Both the position numbers and the translations under genes were made by a program. Below the pieces are notes generated by a model. That model did not search any database. It worked only from the letters and a program-made list of their open reading frames with translations, and was not told the DNA's origin. Of a DNA stretch of 64,000 nucleotides, positions 1 through 12,951 are shown piece by piece. Within the stretch, counting starts at the first letter, position 1, and every line of letters starts with the position of its first letter. Source of the stretch: Maylandia zebra (Eukaryota > Chordata > Actinopteri > Cichliformes > Cichlidae); contig NC_135187.1 in the NCBI RefSeq assembly GCF_041146795.1, positions 17,622,556 through 17,686,555 of the forward strand, in the 5' to 3' direction.

Positions 1-224
1 TAATTTTATTGTGTAAAATTTATTTATAAGTTTCCATTTGTGGATGTGCTATAATGTCGTCCACGACATCTGAAGACTGTCAAAACTTTAGAAACATGAA
101 GAGTAACTAAAATTATTACACAGCCTGTTTTTTAAAAAAATCTTCAAAGAAACCACAAATAAAAGCTTCGTTGGATTGTGTGTTTCTGCTACTGCAATCA
201 TATTGGCAATAACACCAAATATTA

Positions 225-885
225 CGGTACTGTGCAAAAGTTTTGAGTCATCACTTATTCTGGGGTTTTTTGCTTGGAAAATAGGACTTCAGTGCAGTGA
301 GTTACTGTGTACTATGTGAGCACACATGGAAATATGGTACATAAGGCAGAAACAGAGTTTGTAGGATTCTAACGAGCTTAAAAGTTGATATTTGGTGTGA
401 CCACCTTTATTCTTCAACACAGCCTGAACTCTCTTCGACAAGCTTTCTTGTAATTTCTCTAAGTAGTCTTCAGGTATAGTTTTCCAGGCTTCTTGAAGGA
501 CATTTAACTGTCTTCTTTGGATGTTGATCTCTGTCAATATGATCCCCCACTTCAATCATGTTGAAGTCCAGGCTCTGGGGAGGCCAATCCACAACCGATA
601 ACGTTACATATTGTGATTTTCTGTCTAGGTATGCTTACTTACTGCATTGGCATTTTGTTTGAAGCTATTGCCAATCAGAGTCTGAGTGCATGGATCAAAG
701 TCTGATGGTATTTTCTGTGTTGATAATTCCATCAATTTTAAGAAGATGCCACACACCACTGACTGAAAAGCAGCTGGAAGCCATGACACAGCCTCCACCA
801 TGTTTTGCAGATAGCTGCTGACACTGTTGAACCTCTCTCCAAACCTCCTCTACGCATACTGATTTTCAGTCCAGTTCTTGATTCG
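225..885 (-). mobile_element. Decayed Tc1-like DNA transposon (transposase C-terminal half)
   Basis: Read on the minus strand, 289-555 encodes a peptide with the typical end of a Tc1-family transposase: an E-A-W-K-T-I-P-E-D-Y-L segment followed by S-L-S-K-R-V-Q-A-V-L-K-N-K-G-G-H-T-K-Y. The block ACTGTGCAAAAGTTTTGAG near 230-248 resembles the terminal repeat of fish Tc1 elements and would be the downstream end. The homology continues towards 880 in broken frames, including degraded text about cone-shaped blocks similar to the copy at 29.3-30.1 kb. No intact transposase frame remains, so the copy is dead. The exact outer limit on the right is uncertain because another repeat starts near 890. 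Confidence 0.7.
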
Positions 886-889
886 GTAT

Positions 890-1440
890 TTCTAGCTCTA
901 GTTCTTCTTTGCTTTGTGATTTCTAGTTCTTGGGTTTTGTTCCTGGGCCCCTCACATTTCGCGTAGGTTTAGTTCTGTCTTCATGTTTATTTTCTTGTTC
1001 TCCAGTCGTGTCTCATGTCGCAGTTTGTTACTCCTGTCCCTGTGCTCCTTATTCCCTCTGTTCAGTGTCAAGGTCATGCCTCTGTGCAGGTATTTCCTGT
1101 TTTATTTTGATAGTCCCTGTCCTGTGTGGTGTGTGTCTGGTTTAGTTTCTCTTTGTCTGATGTGTCCCAGCTGCGTTGCCACCTGTTCCCCATCCTCTTG
1201 TTGTCCTGCCTCTGTATTTAAATCTGTGTTTCTCTCTGTCAGTTGTCATGCCGTACCCTTGGTCTGCTGTGTTTCCTCCCTCTGTGTTCCAAGTAATTAT
1301 AGTTCCCAGTTCCTGGTTTATTTTCTCATGCTTTAGTTTGAGTTTTTGGTTTCTAGTTTTGTTTTGTACTGTTTTTCACCAATAAAACTGCCGCTTTCAG
1401 TTACAATTCCCATGTTTGAGTCCTGCATCCTGCCTGCCAC
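890..1440 (+). repeat. Dispersed LTR-like repeat, possible solo LTR
   Basis: A T/C-rich stretch full of the words CCTGT, GTTCC and TTTAGTT, with a TATTTAAA-like box near 1217 and an AATAAA at 1380, ending in a GAGTCCTGCATCC...CACACAGCACA segment. This composition (pyrimidine-rich body, TATA-like box, polyadenylation signal, short terminal words) is common for LTR-type or LTR-derived repeats in fish genomes. No flanking coding region or target duplication could be confirmed. The long open frames here come from biased composition. Classification is tentative. Confidence 0.4.
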
Positions 1441-2889
1441 ACAGCACACAATGACACTGTCTGAATAAAAAAAATTAAAAGACCTTCACAAAGCCTGGAG
1501 AAGTTTTGTTCAACAAGAGTTCGACTCCTTGTAAGGAATTTATAAAGAAACGAAGAGTGGCTCAAGACTTTTTCACGGTACTGCCTATAATGCTCATCCT
1601 GCTGGGATGTCACCATTGCTCGGATTTGGAGAGAATTAGATCACAGTGAGCGCCCATTTTAAAACCGCTGAATCTGCCTGTGCCCTTATTAGACCCCTAT
1701 ATTGTCAAGGTGAGATAAGGGAGGCACTTGGACTCCTCGAGTGTGTGTGAAGACACATGTTCTCCTTGTAAAGTCAACTTTGCTGTAGAGGAACACTAAT
1801 GGCACTTAGAGCAGCCTCTCTCCTTTTATCTGAGGCAGCTTCTTAATTGGGTATTTCACAAGGAAAATATTTCTTCCTTTTGCACTCTGATTGTTTAGCT
1901 TTTGCTGGTGCGCACACTCACTGCCCTACATGGAAGACAGGCCCCTTCATTTTGATTATTCCTTTTGTTGTCTGAGCCACTGAAAGTATCTGTGCACAAC
2001 ACAGAGTGTTCATAGCTGAGAGGGCTTGCTGTGTCTATAAAGGATATGGACAGTTCTTCCAGACACACTTAAAGGGAACAAGGTCACCAAATAACCTTAA
2101 CTGCTCTGAAGTGCGCGATATGAGCTGAATTCTTTGTGTATTTGGTCTTCAGCGGTCAAAGATTCAGTCTCATTTCTGGCATATTTGAGTTCTTAAATAT
2201 AAACATGTTTCTTCTCTTTGAGTGGCTTTGATGGATGAAAACCGGCACCCGCCCCGGCGTCTCTCTGTGGGATATTTACAATCCACAAAGGAGGATAGCA
2301 GATAAGAACTTGGCATAGTTCTAATTAAATTTAACACTGATAACACTCTGACATACTCAGAATACAGCGTCACCAGGCAATTACAGGGTTTAGCTTAGCA
2401 AAAACAGCTGGTCTTTATCAATTAGGAAGAGTTAAACACAGAACACTGAAAGCATCAGAGAATCAGCACTGAACCGTAAACGTGTGCGCTTTAGTCAGTA
2501 AAACTCAGCTGTTAATAAACTTATCAATATGGCAATTCTATCATTAAAATACAGGAGAATTTGACTGATAATTGATTTCTACACTAATCATCCACAGCAT
2601 TAAAAGCACCTGTCTGGTATTTTTGGTCTCTTGTGTTGCTAAAATCATAGATTGTGGTTTTTGGGTTCAGTGGATTGCAGGGCATCACACTTCACAGATT
2701 GGGTTTGTTCCAGGGAATCCACCAAGTGTTTCCTCATATTCAGATTAACAGTTTGCAGACAGGGTCAGTGCCTCGGGCTCTTTGTTGTGTTCTAGAGCAG
2801 TTTTTTGATGCGAGGGAACATGTGAGGATATTTTATTGAGGGAGGCCACTGTCATCATGGAGCACTGTTGCAAAATGGGTAAACAGAAG
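1441..2889. other. Unannotated intergenic DNA
   Basis: AT-rich intergenic sequence with no convincing exon, no long open frame and no recognised repeat. Short open frames here have no protein-like features. Confidence 0.6.
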
Positions 2890-3430
2890 ACTCTTTTTGT
2901 ATTTAGGTACAAAACCAAAGTCTATAAGGTGCAAAGAATCCACAAAGAAAGCAATTAGAATCCAAGAGATGAACTGGGAAACATATGGAGCAGTCAGCAG
3001 AATCTAAAAACAGACAAGGAGCACACCAAGCAGGATAACATGAAGGATTAAGAGACACTGACAAAGGGAAGATTAAGGTTATAGATACACACAAGGCAGT
3101 CGGGGAGATAGGAAACACCTGGAGAGAAAGGCACACCTGAGCATAATCAAGGTGACAGAAGCCACAGGAAGCAAAAATAAAGGCCAAGCAAAAGGGACTC
3201 AAAATAAAACAGGAAGCAGCCAAACAGAGAAACATCTAACACAGAGACCGGGACGTGACACAGAAGGGAGAGCAAAAGGCACAAAAGGTCACAGATAAAC
3301 TATAACCAAGACTAGAAACCTAAAGTGAACTAAGAGCTCAGAATATAAGGAAATACTTACAAAACACCTGGAACCAGGAAACCATGAAGATCCTGAATAA
3401 AAATCAATCAAACCACGAGAAACAACTTAA
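2890..3430 (-). repeat. Dispersed LTR-like repeat, opposite orientation to the one at 890-1440
   Basis: An A/G-rich stretch whose reverse complement has the same style of pyrimidine-rich words (CCTGT, TTCCTG, CACCTG, TTTATTTTTGC) as the block at 890-1440. A GGGACGTGACA word near 3250 resembles the terminus of such repeats. The two blocks are therefore probably members of related dispersed families in opposite orientation. No coding content is supported. Confidence 0.35.
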
Positions 3431-5084
3431 CTTTCACATGAATAGAAATGGGAACTAAAGACAGTTCAATAGACATGAAAGCAAAAAGGCAAACCAAACG
3501 GATCATATAAAACAACAACATTTGAAGTCTCAAACTTTAAAGCACGAGTCCCAGCCCAGTGAAGCTGACACAAAAGTGTCTTAAACTTTTAAACTGTTTA
3601 TAATGGCCAGCATGGGGCGACTAACCTGGTTGCTAAAAGGCTTTGACGTGTGACCTCAAACAGTTTGCTAATGCGTTGTGGGGCTAGTTTCAGGTCACAC
3701 TGAAAAAATGGAATTTTCATAATTATTATTTTCATCACATCTAGAATAAAAATACCAAACAGCTCAGCTCCAGGTTTGATAAGGGTAATACAATACCTAA
3801 CCAATAAGGCACGTCATAATAGCTATGTCTATCTATTTATGCTGTCTATACTCGAGTCCAATGCATTTCAAAATGTAATTTTTTATTTTTTTTTACAGCA
3901 GACATTATAAAAAATGTTCACTGTTGTGTTTTATTTGTTTTTTTTTAGTCCAGTCCCTGCTTGAGAAATGTCTCGGGCTCTTTGGTTGTGTCAGTTTCAA
4001 ACATGTGGAATAGTTTATGTTAAAGTTCCTCAGATAATACCATATCTCTGGTGTGGAGCCCGTTACAAAAGGTCATAACTCTGGGGTTTTCAAATGTATC
4101 AAAAAGTATCATGAGTTTGTCAAAAAAAAAAAAAAAAACCTAGTTTGAGAAATTCCTCTCATGGTCATGTGTGAACTCAAGATCTGGGAGTCTGCAGGCT
4201 TTTTGTCCTTGCACGTTGTGTCATAAACCACGCACTGCTTTAAGTTCTTACTGGACACAAAGGTTAGATTTGGAGTGCGTCTGTGATTTCAGGCATTCAG
4301 TCATCCAGAGAATGTGGGGTAAGGGGTCACCCGTATTGTTTTTAGAGGGTGGAGAGAGTGCAGCATGTGATTTGTGTATACATTACTCAGACTGGCCAAA
4401 ATCCACGTGGCATTTAATGTTTCATGTAGTTTAAAGTCAGTTCTCACAGCTTCAAATCAGATTAATGCCTTTAATATCCTTCCCTAATTTCATGCAGGGA
4501 TCAGAGACTCTTTTTAAAGAAAATGAGCAATTTTGTCGTACTAAATATATGTTTGTGCAGTCGAAACTTCAAAAAGCGAGAGCGCTGAAGAGGAACAACT
4601 TCATCTGCTGAGGCAGCAGAGGGAAGTCCTTGCTACCTTTGCCCCAAAGAACAGGGGGAAAAATCCCCTCTTAGTCTTATATGTATCAGTGAGAACCAAT
4701 TAAGTAAATTATGTCTGCATCCCCAGAGCCTTGACAGGAACACCCAAGGGGAGAACGAGAGCACAACCGCTCTCCCACCAGCTTCAGTTTCGAGCAAATT
4801 CCCTCTCATCATCGTCCTCCTTCTCATCGCTTCCCTCGCCTAATTCTCTGCAGTTTCCTGCAGCTTTAATGTCCCGGCCTGTATTCACCTTTCTCCCACT
4901 GTTAGTACACAGTGGTAAGGAGGTGAGAGGTTAGCTCACGTAACAGTAACAAACCTCCCCTTCCTCTTCCCTTTTACATATCACACTCCCCTGTTTTGTT
5001 TTGTTTTTCCTCGCTCATTCCGTACAGCACTTTGTTCATATTCATTCATTCCACACCTTCATTGGTTTTTGTTTTTGTTTGGGG
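3431..5084. other. Unannotated intergenic DNA
   Basis: Intergenic sequence with a run of 17 A at 4122-4138 and no supported gene. Several GT-AG-like sites can be found but none frames a coding segment. Confidence 0.55.
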
Positions 5085-5087
5085 TTT

Positions 5088-5118
<31 letters not shown>

Positions 5119-5120
5119 GG
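5085..5120 (+). repeat. Homopolymer pair T(13)G(23)
   Basis: Thirteen T residues run directly into about 23 consecutive G residues. The G tract is long enough to fold as a G-quadruplex. The exact length in the assembly may be unreliable because sequencing often fails on such runs. Confidence 0.9.
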
Positions 5121-5269
5121 TGCTCATTTTAAATGTGCTCTAATCAGTGTTTGATCATCACATTGCATTTAGTTACGGTGGAACGTCAAAGAGTAGAATT
5201 CCTGCAGAAATTGCAGATGTTGCAGCTTGCATGCGCCCAATGGAGAAAGCTAGTAGGTTGCTGTCGTGG

Positions 5270-5890
5270 TTTACTCTCACCACTTTCATCTAACTGAGTC
5301 CTTTCTGCTCAGCACCAGCCAGACAAAATCAACACTTGGTGGTGTACATAGTGGAGCATTTAAGGTCTCAAGATCCAGATGTTTCCATCAGAAACTCGTA
5401 GATACAAAAAAAGAGTCAATATTAGCGCTCTAAGTCCAGAAAGTGTGCCAAGAAAATATCCTCCAGCAGCTTGAACTACTGATACAAGGCCGGATGGATC
5501 CACATTCTGACCCTACAATCTGAATGTCACAGCAGAAATCAAGACTCATCAGACGAGGCGACATTTTTTCAATCTTCTGTTGCTCAATTTTGGTGAGGCC
5601 ATGTGAACTGTAGCCTCAGTTTCAGTTTGAATTACTGTTATCCTCCTATCACCACCGAGCAGTCTGACTGCTCTCCTCTGACCTCTGGCATGAACGAGGC
5701 ATTTTCTCCCAGAGAACTACTGCTCACTGGATATTTTCAGACCATTCCCGGCCAACCTTACAGAAGGTTTTGTGGGAAAATCCCAGCAGATCATCAGTTT
5801 CTGGGATCTTTGCACAATCCAGTCTGGCACCAGGAACCATATCACGTTCAAAGTCACTTAAATCGCCTTTATATTTGCCTCAAAGAACAA
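5270..5890 (-). mobile_element. Mariner-type interspersed repeat, copy 1
   Basis: The plus strand carries segments such as TCTGACCCTACAATCTGAATG, CAATTTTGGTGAGGCCATGTG, CCTCTGACCTCTGGCATGAAC and GTTCAAAGTCACTTAAATCGC. The same ordered segments recur at 8.25-8.94 kb, and their reverse complements occur at 21.04-21.48 kb. The 21-kb copy has TA-flanked ends beginning CAC and containing GGCCACTTTA, which points to the Tc1/mariner superfamily. This copy lacks both ends and has no intact frame. Confidence 0.65.
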
Positions 5891-8239
5891 ATATTGTCAT
5901 TTTTATGGCTCTAAATCAATATTTGAGTTAATCAGATATCATTATAAAATGTCTGTTTCCTCCAGTGTAATGAAGCGCTGCTGGCTCAGCAGACAAAATG
6001 ATGACGAATTCTAAAATCAGAGCAAAAACCCCCAATAGACGTTTTGCAATATCTCACTTGTAATCTTCACCGCCACCGCCACCCACTCTTATTTCATTAC
6101 ACCGGTGTCTCGATCCAGACTTACAGTCACATGCTCCATTTCACTTTTTCATAATCAAAAGTGCCTGACGAGGCAAACAGCTAAAACAAAAGAGTTGACC
6201 GGCACAGAGTGCATGTTTGTTTAATGTGCAGCTGTGCATTGCAGGGAAGGCGGCCAAGCTGTTTCCCAGTGAGTTTCACACGGACTTTAACTCAAACAGC
6301 TGTAAACCCACAGGCCTCAGAGTAGAATAGAATAGAATAGAATAGAGTGTGTAGATGTTACACGTGAAATAAAAAAGCAACTGTGCTGTTTTTATAAATG
6401 AGCTTTTTGGATGGATGTTAAATAAGTCTTGCTTGAAAGGTTTGGGTTTATGGTACAGAAGGAGCTGTTTACAGTCCACTTAGAGAAAGGTCAGTCTGTG
6501 ACTAATGGCTTCCGTTTTCCTCCCGCCTATCAGAGGCTGCCGTTATCTCTCCGCAGCATTGTGGGGAAGTGCCTGTTGCCTACAGCACGTTGCAATGTGT
6601 CCATCAAGCCAACTTTCCTGATGACCTATTGTTTTGTTTTGCTTTTAGCAAAGCTTTCCTATGAAAGTCTAAACTACCTGCATTCTGTCACTGATGAAAA
6701 CTAACATCACATACTGAATGTACTTACTAGGAGTAATAAGGCAAACTGACACAAACGCAGCCAGTGTGATAATAAATCCTCTTAAGAGATGATAAAGATG
6801 CAAACATACACAAACTCTGCTAAACTCAAAGGAATAAAATCAATGTCTGAAATGTTCAATTCTGAGCGTCGGTCTCGTATTTTAACCTCCTCTGCTTTTT
6901 CCTGAAGTTAAATGGTTTGATTAAAAAATAGTGAAACTGTTGAATCTTCGTCAGACAAACCGCATAGCCTGACCTTTAAAATATCAGCTCCGTTCGGCCG
7001 TGCCACCTGCAGCAGAAGGTCAGTGCGTCCCCGTGCATCACTTATCCGCTGCTCTAGCCACTTAGATTCACACATTTTTGCTATTGTAAGCAGTGCGACG
7101 GAGAGCCTGCTGTATTGTCTGCAACAACGGGGCAAATATCTGTTCTGGAAGAAAGCAATCAGTTTTCAGACTGGAATGTCTGCTGCTCAAATCGTCAGGC
7201 TGGTAAATTATACCAATGATGATGTTGAAGCATTGGTTTGATGTTTGCTTTGTTTTCATTAAGCTTTCTAATTTCTGCAAACGTATTTCTTTATTCAGCG
7301 ACTTCCTCTGTATGTATAGTGTATACATCTTTTGTTTTTGCCAGTTGGATTGTGTACTCTTTTGGCGTTTGAAGTTGGTTTTCCCTCACAGAAGTTCCGC
7401 TTAAGCTCTTCATGCTGTGGCCATAAAATAAACTGCTCTGCGTGTTGTAAAGTCACTGAGTGCTCTCAGAGGTCGCAGCGTGAAGAAAGCCTCGTGTGGA
7501 CCTGAAATGGTTCTTCCCATCTGGCTCATTGTGGTCCCACACTTGTTAGTCCTCGCTCCCCCCTCTCTGGATCACCCCCTCCAGATTATAGATCACATGT
7601 CCTGTCACACAGTAGTCTTTCGAGTGGATAAGCCAAAAACTGTGACAACTGGTGGAGGATTCAGAGCAGAAAACACAGCCACTTCTGTTTATTGACTTTT
7701 TCTAAAGTAGGCCATCAGGAGAGTTGGCTTTCCATTCATTTATATGTCTTTGATCACAAAAATAGACAAAATAGTAAGCAGGTAATTACATTTCTATAGA
7801 GCTTGAGGTCTGAGCTGCAGTGTTCCCAGGGGTACCCATTGTGTAGAGACTGGTTTGCATAGTCTCGCTTCCACCATCCTTCCTCCTTTCAGCTGTACAA
7901 TCACTCATGGGGCTGTTATTCTGAGGTAAACTCGGACAGGAACTCTTGTTGAGATGACTAGAAAAACATAGATTATTTGTTGTGTTCTCAAGGGTGTAAT
8001 AGTGTTTCCTCGTATACAGTACAGAGGCCCATCAGAAGTTATATTTTGAGCTGCCTCTAAATATAAAGCAGTTTAACAGCATCATCTTAAAGAAGTATAT
8101 AATTTAAAGATTAAACAGTGAGAATATGGACAGTCTGTTTCCTTTCAGAAAGACTGAGACTAAGTATGAATAACTGAACCTGTCAAAATCAAAAATATAT
8201 CATAACTAAATTACTGAACTTAGTCAACAGTATGGGATT
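5891..8239. other. Unannotated intergenic DNA
   Basis: Apart from the short AATAG tract, this stretch shows no exon, RNA gene or repeat that I recognise. Open frames are short and overlap on both strands, as expected by chance. Confidence 0.55.
6322..6345 (+). repeat. (AATAG)n microsatellite
   Basis: Four to five perfect copies of the pentamer AATAG in tandem. Confidence 0.85.
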
Positions 8240-8940
8240 AGCTAAGCCTCTCTGTTCTCTAGTAGTATGCCTTAATTCTTCATGACATCGATTCAACAAG
8301 GTCCTGAAAGCAGCAGCTTTGGAGGAATCCATTCTGCTGGAAGCAGTCATCAGAAGATGAGTGCAAAGTGTGCCACCAAAAGCCTGAATTGTTGATACGA
8401 GGCAGGATGGATTTATATTTTCATGTGGCTTCTGACCTCGCCATTCAAATGTTGCAGTGGAAATTTAGCTCAACATTTTTCCAACCTTCTGTCGTGCGAT
8501 TTTGGTGAGGCTGTGCAAACTGTAGCCTCAGTGTGGCCATCTGCTGCAAGGTTCAATGTGTTGTGCATTCACAGATGCTCTTCTGCATACCCTGATTGTA
8601 ATGAGAGGTTATTTTGAGTCCCTGGCCCTGAGAGCTGTCACTCACTAGTTTCTCTTTTTTCTCTCTGTGAACTCTAAAGTCGGCTGTGCAGGAATATCCA
8701 GCAGATCAGCAGTTTGTGAAATGCTCATACTTATTCAACTTGTCACCAACAACCATCCCTCTTTGAAAATCACGTAAATCACTTTTCTTCATCATTCTTA
8801 TGTAAAGTTTGAACTTCAGCTGGTCACCTTGACCATGTCTATGTGCCTAAATCCATTGAGGAGCTGCCATGTGATTGGCTGATTAGATATTAATCTTAAT
8901 GAGCGATTGAACTGGCATACATAACAAAGTATGAACTCCT
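8240..8940 (-). mobile_element. Mariner-type interspersed repeat, copy 2
   Basis: Shares ordered segments with the copy at 5.27-5.89 kb, for example the TTTTGGTGAGGCTGTGCAAAC and CCAACCTTCTGTCG regions, and adds the part nearest the terminus: CTTGACCATGTCTATGTGCC, GCCATGTGATTGGCTGATTAG and a degraded end near 8,935. These match, in reverse complement, the start of the copy at 21.04 kb (GGTCAAGACGGCCTGATGAAG, GTTCAAACCAAGCATC). No functional frame survives. Confidence 0.65.
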
Positions 8941-9216
8941 TATGATTGTCAGATTCAGAATTAAAATCAAAGACATGCTGTGTGAAAAGATCTGGTATTT
9001 TAAAGATTTTTGAGTTTAATCCAAGCGTCTCTGCCGCAGTCTCTGGAGAGATGATAGCCTGCGCGCCTAGACAGAACAGCTTGCATAACATTCTCACACT
9101 TGTTGAAGAAATCAGAGCTTGCGAGTTTCAGTGGAAAAAAAGCCTCGTTGCATGGCAGCCAGCCTCCCCGACAGCTCCGAGGGGCCTCAGCGGACATATT
9201 TCTGCTCAGCTGTTTG

Positions 9217-9256
9217 GTTGCCCTGGAAACAAGCCAGTGTAGGCTACATATATAAA
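9217..9256 (+). promoter_or_regulatory. X-box-like motif followed by TATATAAA
   Basis: GTTGCCCTGGAAAC (9217-9230) resembles an RFX-family X-box and is followed 18 bases later by a perfect TATATAAA (9249-9256). The arrangement looks like a core promoter reading to the right, but no exon or open frame that I recognise follows, so function is not established. Confidence 0.25.
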
Positions 9257-11600
9257 TCCCATGGAGAAGATGTACAGGGAGGGGATCGTGTAGTCAAGGT
9301 TTTTAGCCAGCAAGGAGGCGCCGTTCACAGGAGTTACCCTTGAAAAGCAGGTGGATGTCGACCTCAAGGCCATCCCCGCCCTCCAGGTGCAACAGAGATA
9401 GCCTGCTCATTCTGTTTTTACCTCAGGTTTCCTGAAAACAATGCAGTCAGACTCAACAAGAAGCAGCAGCGAGAAAGCTGCCAGAATGAAACAAGTCAAT
9501 GTCAAATGCTTCGCCATTTAAAAAAGCTCATTAGGGAACAGTCCCTCTATTTTCGATGTGCAGCTTGTGATGGGGAAATGAACAGAAGGCTTTTGGAGGT
9601 GATGGGGCATTTAGTCAGGTCACCTGTCTTTCTTTTCCTTGGAACTTCCTCTTTCTCGTTGCTGATTTCTTCTCTTAAATTCAGACATCGAAGTCGTGCA
9701 AAGACATTAAAGGAAAACAAAATGATCTTTTGCTTTTTTTTAGAACTGTTATCTGTCTAATCCTCCTTATCTTCACACTGCTTCAGATATTAAAACACAC
9801 AGGAAAACAAACAAGCAGCTGAATCTGCTCCCCGTTTTGCAGATTGCAGCTCGTACTTCGTGCGATTCCACATGCCTCAGCATCCCTATACGTCAGCGCG
9901 TTTAGCAAGTACGAACTCATACTGTAGGCCATATCATGTATCTTTGATCCCATGGGTTTGCTTGGACATAAAAGGTGTTTATGTCTCAGAGTGCTGTGTT
10001 TAAAAGTGAAGGACAGACACAGGAAGGGTGTCAGCGTCAGAAGTCAAGTGGAGCTTTCCAGATGTTATACAGAGGATGTGAGTTCATTCTCTTAAAGTCC
10101 AAGACAATCTTTCTTAACACAAAACAACCCCAATGTCAACAAGTTACCTTTGTCTCTCGTGTATGAGAGCGCACACTGGGTGAAGCATACACACACAAGC
10201 AGTGCCACAGTGTTTGTTTAGTGCATGAGTCACTTTCAGCAACACGACATACAGTATATGCCACATTGACCTTTTTCCTTAGGTTCTTTTTCTTTACTTC
10301 CTTCGCTGCCAGTCCACTCTCTCTGTGGGCTTCCAACTATCTTCCTCCTTCCTGAGCAGTTTCCTAATTGCTCCGCGTTGCTGCAAGGTTCACCTCTGTC
10401 AGCAGTAGGCAGCTGCGAGATCAGGACCTTTCCTCTTCAGTGGAACACCTCCCTTTCTGTCCTGCTTGGCCGTGGGCTGAAACACTATTATTTCAGATGG
10501 TCAGCTGGAATCTCTGCTTCATTCACTGAGTTCATGTTTACGCCTGCACTGTGTCTGTATCTGCGTACACCTTCCACCGGGTCGAGTTGCAGAATGAGAT
10601 TCTCATTTTCATTTGGGGAAAGATGCGAGAGATAAAAACAAAGAAGTGGAGATCCACTCTCCAGTTCCTGCAGTTATCCAAACAAAAATGGTGCAGATAA
10701 CAAGCGGTGCACCTGTAAGTCAATCCATAGCAGATGTGTTCTGCCTTCTCTGACTCTGAAAACGCACTTTTTTAATAATGTTCTCACAGAATGCACCGCT
10801 TTAAATAGTATTCACATGAAGAGGATATAAAAGCAGCAACTCCTCAGGTGAATTCAGTCAGGCTTTTTTTGTTTATAACAGCAAAGATGATGCAAGTTTG
10901 AGGAATCGCTGGGTTACTGTTGAAAGTCTGAAACAGTGATAGCTCAATTTTAAGATCAATAAGGCAAAGTGCTACAAAAAAGCCAATCGAAAAGGCATAA
11001 ATAAAGTACCAGCATCTATGTAGACTTTTTCTAGCCTTCCTGCCCACTCACTTGACCCGTCTCGAGTCCGCACACCGTAATGCAATCAACAATAGTGCGT
11101 GGCACTCCTCCAGTGTGCCACCAGTCCGCACTAATACAATAAAAGAAAGAATGTTTTGAAGGATTTATTGCTGTCTAACTGTGTTGCGTCATTTGTGTTG
11201 TTGGCTATTTTTGTTGCACTAAACCCTCATTTATCAAAATGGACAAAAGATGTAATTATACTTCTGGAGAGTTGCTTCCTGGCATTCTTCACATTACCGT
11301 CCGTGCCAGACAGTCCAGGAAACCCACAGAGATCTGATGTTTTTTTTCTTTTAGCCCAGATCTTCTTTTATGATGTTCAACAAAGACAAAATAAAATCCA
11401 TCATTTGTAATTTGAAACTCCCCGTTAGGCCTTTGTTGCTTCTAGTTTTGAAGGTACGAGGCACATATTATCCTGTTTATGGTGCTTCCACCATATTTAC
11501 AATAACCGTTGCAGCTAGCTGAAGCCCTACATGTTTCAGTGAAAACTTGCATTTTAAAAAATGAATTCATAAATTGAAAGAACCGGTTTAATTCAGTGGC
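9257..11600. other. Unannotated intergenic DNA
   Basis: No supported gene or recognised repeat. Open frames are short and without protein-like features. Confidence 0.55.
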
Positions 11601-11604
11601 GTGT

Positions 11605-11780
11605 TTGTGAAGGTTCTCAGTCATCCAGGTCATCGTAGTCTAAGGAGCTTGGAAAGAAAAGCGTCTGGACTTCTTTAAGTTGCTTGAAGACGTTTCACCT
11701 CTTATCCGAGAAGCTTCTTCAGTTCTAAGGTCAAATGGTGGAGAGTCCCAGATTTAAACCCAGTGGGAGTTTCCCCCCAA
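11605..11780 (-). repeat. Fish dispersed repeat, probably a retroelement 3' tail
   Basis: The segment with GAAGGTTCTCAGTCATCCAGG, AAGAAAAGCGTCTGGACTTC, GAAGACGTTTCACCTCTTATCC and GAGAAGCTTCTTCAG is a word string I know as highly repeated in teleost genomes, usually read in the opposite direction. The parent element is probably a retroelement, but I cannot assign its class from this piece alone. Only one copy lies in this window. Confidence 0.5.
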
Positions 11781-12949
11781 AAGCAAAAGGCATCAATTTC
11801 CTGACAAACTTGCTTGCTATCAAATGTCCAAAAACACAAACAAAAAGACTTGTACAGTGATCCGAGGGGCTTAAGAGGAAACCTGATGTCAATACAATGT
11901 AAGCTGTTTGATGAAGAGTTTCTTTTTTTTCTGTACTGAAAACAAGTTAAGTGTAAATTTGAACCTCAGACAATTCATTCAGACTCGTGCTGGATGCTGT
12001 TTTGCAGTTGCTCTGGTAGATTTATGCTTTCCTCTTTTTAAAAAAGGAAAACAATGTTTAAAAAAAGCTCTTAACACACCAACACAACTCCACTTGACCT
12101 TTGCTAGCTGTCCACTGTGATACTACCCTTCTCTTGGCAGTCTCCCAGAAGTTCAGACACTGTACGTCCTTGGCTGCTGTCAGTTCTATTGTCCAGGCTG
12201 AAGGGAACGAGAGCACTGGGCTGCAGTTCCACCTGGTTCAGCTGTTTTGACCATTAGAGCCAATCAGTTCTATCGTCTCCCTTTCCTGTCATGGGAAAGT
12301 GGCGGTCGGCTCTCGAACAATCTCCCCAACATACAAAAACTTGACAAGTGGCCAAAGGGTGGGAGCGCCTGTTGGGAAGACCCGTAATGTTTTGTGTTTT
12401 CCATGTACTCCATGTTCATGTACAGCTGCCAGTACATGTGCAATGGGAAATGTTCAACCTCCCAAAACGGAAAAGGGGCTTTAGTTCCCAACGGACCTCT
12501 CAATACTTCTAAAAATGAGTTCACATGCCTCAAAGAGTCCCTGCCAACACACATTATACATCATGAGAAAGGCAGGATTGCTTCCTGATTGAACTTTAAG
12601 TGGGGGTGGTATGTTCAAATCTTTGTTTTTCTCTTCAGAACTTAAGAAGAACAAAGAACTACATAAAGCGACGCAGATTTAAGAAGCCACTGCATGTAGA
12701 ATAACTGCTGTAATCACCATGAATGGGATCACATTAAAGTCAGACTGCCAGATTAGGAGGCATGTTCCCATTAGAGCACTTTTAAAAAAAAATTATTAAG
12801 ACATTCCTCAGCACGGCCCAGTGGATGAATGCTTTCAAGTAGGTCACAATTAAATCAAGATATTATCCAAAACGCACAAGGCGAACTCACTTGCTGACCA
12901 ACATTTGACAAACTCAGAGGCACACACGACAGTTTTTTTTCCCCATTCA
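11781..12949. other. Unannotated sequence downstream of the fabp11a-like gene
   Basis: This interval lies beyond the likely 3' end of the fatty-acid-binding protein gene. No exon, RNA gene or recognised repeat was found. Confidence 0.5.
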
Positions 12950-12951
12950 TT

